Assembly (NCBI GenBank): GCA_017441045.1
Contig: JAFSAK010000086.1
Coordinates: 1-11,241, forward strand
Origin: Clostridia bacterium
Lineage (GTDB): Bacteria; Bacillota_A; Clostridia; Oscillospirales; Acutalibacteraceae
Length of the DNA: 11,241 nucleotides
Reading direction: 5' to 3'
The position numbers and the translations under genes were made by a program. Of this stretch, positions 7,133 through 11,241 are shown in pieces; positions within the stretch are counted from its first letter, which is position 1; each line of letters starts with the position of its first letter. The notes beneath the pieces are model-generated. The model made no database searches, was not told where the DNA came from, and saw only the letters and a program-made list of their open reading frames with translations.

Positions 7133-8206
7133 ATGGCAAACAAAAAGGAACTTGATATGGAAAAAGAAATTGTCGATAACGGCGAAGAGCTAATAGAAGA
7201 AGAGGAAAAAGAGATAGGTCTCGATGATATCGAAGATGCTCCCGAAGATCTTAAGGAACTTGAAACCGATCCTACGGTGCTTGATTTGGATTTCGATTTC
7301 GATGAGGAGCCATCCGATGAAGAGTTAAAACTCGAAGAAATGGATATTGATAATCTTGATGATGCTTTATCCGTTGATAATATTTCTCTTGATGACCCCG
7401 TTAAAGTATATCTTCGCGAAATAGGTCGAGTACCCCTTCTTACAACGGAGGAAGAGGTTGAATTGGCTATAAAAATCGGCGAGGGCGATGCCTATGCAAA
7501 ACAGCGTCTTACCGAAGCCAACCTTCGTCTTGTTGTAAGTATTGCTAAAAAATATGTGGGCAGAGGAATGTATTTCCTTGACCTTATCCAAGAGGGAAAT
7601 GTAGGCCTTATTAAAGCGGTAGATAAGTTTGACTATACAAAGGGATTCAAGTTTTCCACCTATGCTACTTGGTGGATCAGACAGGCCATAACCCGCGCCA
7701 TTGCCGATCAGGCAAGAACTATCAGAATTCCCGTTCATATGGTTGAAACCATCAACCGTCTTAAGAAGGTGCAAAGTCAACTTCTCCACGAAAACGGCAC
7801 TGAGCCCAGCGAAGAACTCATAGCTCAAAAGATGGAACTTCCCGTTGAGAGAGTAAGAGAAATTATGCGCGTGGCTCAAGAGCCCGTTTCTATGGAAACA
7901 CCTATAGGTCCCGAGGAAGATTCGCGCCTTATGGACTTTATAAGGGATGAAGATGCCCTCGCCCCCGATGATGCGGCCCTTAAAACCATTACCAACGAGG
8001 ATATTGATAGCGTTCTTCATACCCTCACTCCAAGAGAGGAAGCGGTTATCCGTCTTCGTTTCGGTCTTAAGGATGGCAGATGCCATACGCTCGAAGAGGT
8101 TGGAACAGAGTTTAATGTAACCAGAGAGCGTATCCGCCAAATTGAAGCAAAGGCCCTTCGTAAACTTCGCCATCCCGTAAGAAGCAATAAGTTCAAAGAA
8201 AGATAA
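7133..8206 (+). CDS. rpoD: RNA polymerase primary sigma factor (sigma-A)
   Basis: This is the housekeeping sigma factor that directs RNA polymerase to TTGACA/TATAAT promoters such as those seen in this window. It has 357 aa. A strikingly acidic N-terminus (about 1-85, region 1.1-like) is followed by region 1.2 ([18 protein letters not shown], 87-104) and region 2, with [17 protein letters not shown] and [28 protein letters not shown]. Region 3 follows, then region 4 with the helix-turn-helix [20 protein letters not shown] near the end. There is no large insert between regions 1.2 and 2, as expected in Gram-positives. The SD (AAAGGGG) lies inside the end of dnaG, only two bases separate the genes, and they form one operon with dgt. 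A later ATG at 7157 is possible but has a poorer SD. Confidence 0.97.
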   Translation: MANKKELDMEKEIVDNGEELIEEEEKEIGLDDIEDAPEDLKELETDPTVLDLDFDFDEEPSDEELKLEEMDIDNLDDALSVDNISLDDPVKVYLREIGRVPLLTTEEEVELAIKIGEGDAYAKQRLTEANLRLVVSIAKKYVGRGMYFLDLIQEGNVGLIKAVDKFDYTKGFKFSTYATWWIRQAITRAIADQARTIRIPVHMVETINRLKKVQSQLLHENGTEPSEELIAQKMELPVERVREIMRVAQEPVSMETPIGPEEDSRLMDFIRDEDALAPDDAALKTITNEDIDSVLHTLTPREEAVIRLRFGLKDGRCHTLEEVGTEFNVTRERIRQIEAKALRKLRHPVRSNKFKER

Positions 8207-8220
8207 GAGGAATAAATGAA

Positions 8221-8478
8221 TTGAAATTCACATATACAACTAATGGGGTTTGTTCCCGAAGCATTGATATTGAGGTGGAAAATGATACCGTCGTTTCCGT
8301 AAATTATCAAGGCGGATGCAATGGCAACCTTAAGGGCATAGGCAGTTTGGTTGCCGGTATGAAGGTGGATGATGTTATAAATCGCCTTGAGGGTATCAAG
8401 TGCGGATTTAAAAATACATCTTGTCCTGCCCAACTCGCTTTAGCCCTCAAAAAAATGAAGGCAGAGGACAACCAATAA
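8221..8478 (+). CDS. Small TSCPD-domain protein (TIGR03905-like)
   Basis: An 85-aa protein resembling the stand-alone TSCPD-domain family (TIGR03905), whose function is unknown. Related domains occur at the end of some ribonucleotide reductases. Visible features are four cysteines (C11, C33, C61, C68), the Gly-rich QGGCNGNLKGIGSL (30-43), and NTSCPAQLALAL (65-76), where the usual TSCPD reads TSCPA. The spacing suggests a metal- or thiol-binding site, but that is inference. The start is TTG at 8221. The AAGAGG at 8205-8210 is ten bases away, and a two-codon ATG-AAT-TGA lies in between, its TGA overlapping the TTG. The gene follows rpoD by 14 bases and probably shares its transcript. The family call is fairly secure; the role is unknown. 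Confidence 0.85.
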   Translation: MKFTYTTNGVCSRSIDIEVENDTVVSVNYQGGCNGNLKGIGSLVAGMKVDDVINRLEGIKCGFKNTSCPAQLALALKKMKAEDNQ

Positions 8479-8502
8479 TACTTTTTAAAAGGGTGAAGAA
8501 AA

Positions 8503-9033
8503 TTGTGCCTTGACAATGATATGAAAATAGTGGGGGATAAGCCCTCTCGGGATGTAAAACTTAACCGTGCTTTAGCGGCAGGGGATTTACAAATCGACAA
8601 GGAACAAGTTAATATGGCCAAAAAAATAGGCGAAGCCGTAGCGGAGGAGTTTTCTGCGGCGGTAGATTCCTATGTTCAGGGCGATGAAAAAGATTTCGAA
8701 TTGCAGATTCAAAGAAGATTACTTCTTTCCTTTACGGCTACGGTAGGATTTGAAGAATATCTTCCCGACGCTCTTGCAGGTATGGCTCAAAAAAGTTTTC
8801 TTGATAAACTTAAAGAGATTTCTGCAGAACTTTATGCTACTTCTTCGGATACGGGCGCCTTTTCTTTCTATTATTTGGCCTATAGAAGAGGTCTTGATAT
8901 TGAACGCCGTATCGGACAAACATTTGCTATGCTCTGTTCTCACGATGGCGACCCCATTTTCCAAGAACTCGGAGAAGCCCTTTACTGTTGGTTTTTATCT
9001 GTGGTTAAAAAAACAGTAGAAAAATATAAGTAA
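8503..9033 (+). CDS. Uncharacterised helical protein, 176 aa
   Basis: I do not recognise this family. The sequence looks almost wholly alpha-helical and soluble, with no signal peptide or membrane segment. Possible landmarks are a charged N-terminal third with KKIGEAVAEEFSAAVDSYV, an aromatic middle (GFEEYLPDALAGM, AFSFYYLAYRRG around 119-130) and an ending GEALYCWFLSVVKKTVEKYK. Four cysteines are scattered without a metal-site pattern apart from an isolated CSHDGD near 145-150. The start is TTG, supported by AAAGGGTG (8488-8495) seven bases upstream; the next ATG (8521) has no SD. It lies 24 bases after the TSCPD gene, with no terminator between, so it is likely the last gene of the yigZ-dgt-dnaG-rpoD run. 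Codon use matches its neighbours, arguing for a resident gene. Confidence 0.8.
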   Translation: MCLDNDMKIVGDKPSRDVKLNRALAAGDLQIDKEQVNMAKKIGEAVAEEFSAAVDSYVQGDEKDFELQIQRRLLLSFTATVGFEEYLPDALAGMAQKSFLDKLKEISAELYATSSDTGAFSFYYLAYRRGLDIERRIGQTFAMLCSHDGDPIFQELGEALYCWFLSVVKKTVEKYK

Positions 9034-9040
9034 CAAAATT

Positions 9041-9080
9041 ATTCCCTTCCGCTAAAATATTAGTGGAAGGGAGTTTTATT
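9041..9080 (+). promoter_or_regulatory. Terminator-like hairpin containing the amidase Shine-Dalgarno
   Basis: Segments 9041-9054 and 9061-9074 pair over 14 bp with two G-U wobbles and a 6-base loop, followed by TTTTATT and then the ATG at 9081. It resembles an intrinsic terminator for the preceding operon. Its 3' arm is GGAAGGGAG (9065-9073), the only SD of the amidase gene, so folding would hide it. Confidence 0.7.
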
Positions 9081-9623
9081 ATGCCAAGAATATATCTTAG
9101 TCCCTCAACACAGGAATTTAACCCTTACGTAATCGGCGGCAATGAAGAATATTATATGAATCTAATTGCCGATGCTATGGAGCCATATCTTTATGCTACG
9201 GGAATTGATTTTACGAGAAATACCCCCGATATGACCGCCGCTTCTTCCATAACGGCATCAAATTCGGGATATTATGATTTACATCTTGCCCTGCATTCCA
9301 ATGCCTCGGGCGCAAATCCCGGAGGGGTCAGGGGAATAGAAGCGTATTATTATCCAACGAGCGTTAACGGAAAGCGTTTTGCCGATATCATAACCAATAA
9401 TTTTACGATGCTTTATCCCTTGCCCGATAGGATAAAAACCGTACCTACCACCACTCTCGGAGAGGTGCGAAGGACCAGAGCGCCCAGTGTCCTTGTGGAA
9501 ATCGGTTACCACGATAATGTTGAGGATGCTACATTTGTAAGAGATAATATAGATGCTATCGCAAGAAATCTGGTTATTTCTCTTGCCGATTACTTCGGTA
9601 TCCCCTTTAGAGAACCAAGGTAA
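9081..9623 (+). CDS. N-acetylmuramoyl-L-alanine amidase-like protein (Amidase_3)
   Basis: A 180-aa single-domain protein. Amidase_3 enzymes are zinc hydrolases that cut the bond between MurNAc and L-alanine in peptidoglycan. The second half matches well: LHLALHSNAS with zinc-ligand His72, GGVRGIEAYYYP, and VLVEIGYHDNVEDATFV with the catalytic Glu140. The GGNEEYYMNLIADAM helix (19-33) supplies the glutamate ligand. The family's first zinc histidine, normally in a GHGG-like motif near the N-terminus, is missing: the equivalent stretch reads YLSPSTQEFN. Activity is therefore uncertain. No signal peptide or binding domain is present, so it may act after lysis, inside the forespore system, or not at all as a hydrolase. 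The ATG at 9081 is chosen because the in-frame GTG at 9063 lies in the SD itself. Confidence 0.85.
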   Translation: MPRIYLSPSTQEFNPYVIGGNEEYYMNLIADAMEPYLYATGIDFTRNTPDMTAASSITASNSGYYDLHLALHSNASGANPGGVRGIEAYYYPTSVNGKRFADIITNNFTMLYPLPDRIKTVPTTTLGEVRRTRAPSVLVEIGYHDNVEDATFVRDNIDAIARNLVISLADYFGIPFREPR

Positions 9624-9660
9624 AAAATAAAGCCACAGATATCTGTGGCTTTATTTTTTA
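9621..9660. terminator. Bidirectional terminator, perfect 40-bp palindrome with both stop codons
   Basis: Bases 9621-9640 and 9641-9660 are exact reverse complements. The core is AGCCACAGAT/ATCTGTGGCT, flanked by A-rich and T-rich arms, so either strand gives a hairpin ending in a U-run. The palindrome begins with the TAA of the amidase gene (9621-9623) and ends with the TAA of the minus-strand beta-helix gene (9658-9660). Confidence 0.93.
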
Positions 9661-11154
9661 TTCTAAATTGTAAACCGTAGCGTGTTTATCGCCGTATTTT
9701 TCGTTGATAATCTGTTTTGAGGGCTCACCAAAGAAATCGGGACTGAATCCGTCTGTACCAAAGCTTCCTAAAAGTCTGCCTGAATTCTGAATATACGTAT
9801 TATTATCCATTACAGGCATAGATTTTTCGCTTTCAGCAACAATGTGAATAAGTCGGTGGCTGCTTCGGTCAAAAATGTTGTTTTCTACCGTATAGTTCTT
9901 TGCTCTGTTAATAAAGTTCCAACCCTTTATGTGAGCGGGGGTGTCCTTATTGGGTCTGTGATTTCCCCATCCGTAACCCGCTTTTCTTAAAATATTTCCG
10001 CTTATATTTATGTTTTCCATAAAGCTTACGGTGTCACGCTCATCGGTATCGAGGAAATATTCAATAGAGTAAACCGCGTTCTCAACGAGGTTATCTTTAT
10101 AGGTGATATTTTCCATTACAACGGGGTTACCGCAGGTAGTGATTTGATGGGTCATAGCCGCATCATATATTTCATAGAAATAGCAGTTTGAAACTTCGTA
10201 ATCGGTGCATCCGCCGTAGATTTCAACGCCGTTTCCAAAACGGGTAACGCGTCCGCGCTTGTTCATCAGCTTATAATTGGGGTCAGCGCCGTAGTAGCAC
10301 TGAATAGCGCCGCCAATCCAACCGATTTCGCAGTTTTTAACGGTAAGGCCTTTAACGTGACCGCCGCCTGAAATAGCATGGCAACCTACATATTTGATGC
10401 AAAGATTATCTATGGTAACGTTATCTGCCAGGGAAACACAAATTAAGTTTCTCGCGCTGGCGGCTTCAATAGATGAGAAAACATCGCCGGGGTTACCATT
10501 GTCACAACGCAAATAAAGGTCACCCATGCTTTTATCGCTTATCTGGGGAACGGGTATAGCGCAGGTTTCTTCGCTGCGGGCGGTGGTGAGAACTTCGTCA
10601 AAATGCCAATAGATATCTAAATCTCTGACGGCTTCTTCTTTTAAATTAAATTCCTTTTCCTCATTTTCACGGCAATAGAATTTTCCGTCGTAAAAAGAGG
10701 GAATAAGCTTATAAGAGCAGCTTTCGCCGTGGTTGAAAACCAAGGTGCCGCAATCGAGGATTTTTTCTTTAAGCTTCCAAATGTTATTTTCGGGGTAAAC
10801 ACACTCCCAAAGTTCAGGGTCGGCAAGGTCTTTATTCCAACCAAAAAACTTTGGCTTATCACCTTCGCCATAGGCAGAATAGGTAACGCCTTTTTTGCAA
10901 GTGAAATTTCCTCTGAAAATATCGCCGCGCTTAAAGAAAACACCATCACCTTCGCTAAAGGGGAAGGTGGTAACTTTATCGAGAGTTTTCCAAGGTGTAT
11001 TCGGTGAAAGACCGTCATTATCATCATTTCCGCAGATACTTACAAAGTAAGAAGTTCCCGTAATTTGAACAGTGGTAGGGGTATTAAGAATTTCTTCTTT
11101 TTTCCTTTTAGCTAAATTATCAAAATATTCTATGGTGGCGGCGGTTGCTCTCAT
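9658..11154 (-). CDS. Right-handed parallel beta-helix protein, 498 aa
   Basis: The N-terminal part matches the usual opening of bacterial beta-helix (pectate-lyase-like) proteins: SYFVSICGNDDNDGLSPNTPWKTLDKV (35-61), then GDGVFFKRGDIFRGNF (69-84) and YSAYGEGDKPKFFG (92-105). The later half has repeated rungs such as TIDNLCIKYVGCHAISGGG, LTVKNCEIGWIGG, YEVSNCYFYEIYDAAM, INISGNILRKAGYGWG and YTVENNIFDR. Such proteins generally bind or cleave polysaccharide. The activity here is unknown. There is no signal peptide: the start MRATAATIEYFDNLAKRKKEE is helical and charged, suggesting a cytosolic enzyme acting on imported sugar. I start at 11154 because GAGGAG (11164-11169) and a consensus promoter lie just upstream; a longer frame back to 11226 would overlap that promoter. 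It may be functionally related to the beta-helix gene at the other edge. Confidence 0.88.
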   Translation of the reverse strand: MRATAATIEYFDNLAKRKKEEILNTPTTVQITGTSYFVSICGNDDNDGLSPNTPWKTLDKVTTFPFSEGDGVFFKRGDIFRGNFTCKKGVTYSAYGEGDKPKFFGWNKDLADPELWECVYPENNIWKLKEKILDCGTLVFNHGESCSYKLIPSFYDGKFYCRENEEKEFNLKEEAVRDLDIYWHFDEVLTTARSEETCAIPVPQISDKSMGDLYLRCDNGNPGDVFSSIEAASARNLICVSLADNVTIDNLCIKYVGCHAISGGGHVKGLTVKNCEIGWIGGAIQCYYGADPNYKLMNKRGRVTRFGNGVEIYGGCTDYEVSNCYFYEIYDAAMTHQITTCGNPVVMENITYKDNLVENAVYSIEYFLDTDERDTVSFMENINISGNILRKAGYGWGNHRPNKDTPAHIKGWNFINRAKNYTVENNIFDRSSHRLIHIVAESEKSMPVMDNNTYIQNSGRLLGSFGTDGFSPDFFGEPSKQIINEKYGDKHATVYNLE

Positions 11155-11182
11155 AAATAACAACTCCTCAATATTTTTATAG

Positions 11183-11211
11183 ATTGTAGCACAGTGAATT
11201 ATTCTTGTCAA
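11183..11211 (-). promoter_or_regulatory. Sigma-A promoter of the minus-strand beta-helix gene
   Basis: On the minus strand TTGACA (11206-11211), a 17-base spacer and TACAAT (11183-11188) form a near-consensus promoter with the same boxes and spacing as that of ispE. Transcription would start near 11176, upstream of the GAGGAG at 11164-11169. Bases 11212-11241 show nothing further. Confidence 0.87.
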
Positions 11212-11241
11212 TATCGGTGGTTTCAAAGGATAAAAAACGAC

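Noticed and set aside
7367..8173. 268-codon minus-strand open frame opposite rpoD
   Set aside because: It lies wholly antisense to the conserved sigma factor core, has no recognisable domain and follows rpoD codon periodicity; it is a shadow frame.
11155..11226. N-terminal extension of the minus-strand beta-helix gene
   Set aside because: It would place the start upstream of a TTGACA-17-TACAAT promoter and translate through the SD; the extension resembles no signal peptide.
1..11241. CRISPR array, insertion sequence, phage genes, tRNA or rRNA genes, riboswitch
   Set aside because: No direct-repeat array, transposase, terminal repeats, cloverleaf or known aptamer pattern was seen on either strand; gaps are short and accounted for by promoters and terminators.

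Overview
The window looks like a chromosomal segment of a spore-forming, Gram-positive, low-to-moderate GC Firmicute, most likely an uncultured anaerobic clostridium. The grounds are a SpoIIR sporulation signal protein, a zinc-type L31 (RpmE), a DegV/FakB fatty-acid-binding protein, the dgt-dnaG-rpoD macromolecular-synthesis block, strong purine-rich Shine-Dalgarno (SD) sites, frequent TTG starts and textbook sigma-A promoters. Twelve of thirteen gene ends are TAA, one (degV) is TAG, and none is TGA.

Layout. 1-615 (+): the 3' end of a right-handed beta-helix (GH110-like) protein, closed by an intrinsic terminator. 764-1621 (-): degV, with its own terminator and promoter. 1763-2605 (+): ispE of the MEP isoprenoid pathway, broken by a single in-frame TAG at 2429-2431 although the rest of the gene, including the third GHMP motif, is intact. 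2662-3261 (+): spoIIR, preceded by a terminator-like hairpin that holds its SD. 3348-3554 (+): rpmE, with its own promoter and terminator. 3639-9033 (+): a run of six closely packed genes, yigZ (IMPACT family), dgt-like dNTPase, dnaG, rpoD, a small TSCPD-domain protein and an unrecognised helical 176-aa protein. 9081-9623 (+): an Amidase_3-like protein, again behind a hairpin containing the SD. 9658-11154 (-): a second, complete, cytosolic-looking beta-helix protein with a consensus promoter. It converges with the amidase gene on a perfect 40-bp palindrome that holds both stop codons.

The genes are mostly housekeeping: replication priming, primary sigma factor, nucleotide pool, ribosome, isoprenoid precursor and lipid supply. 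A sporulation/cell-wall component is added by SpoIIR and the amidase. Carbohydrate-related beta-helix genes lie at both edges. I see no mobile element, CRISPR array, tRNA or rRNA. The most notable observations are the interrupted ispE, the repeated SD-in-hairpin architecture, the stop-codon-embedding palindrome, and the amidase-like protein lacking the usual first zinc histidine. No gene-free stretch exceeds 300 bases; the longest is 616-763.
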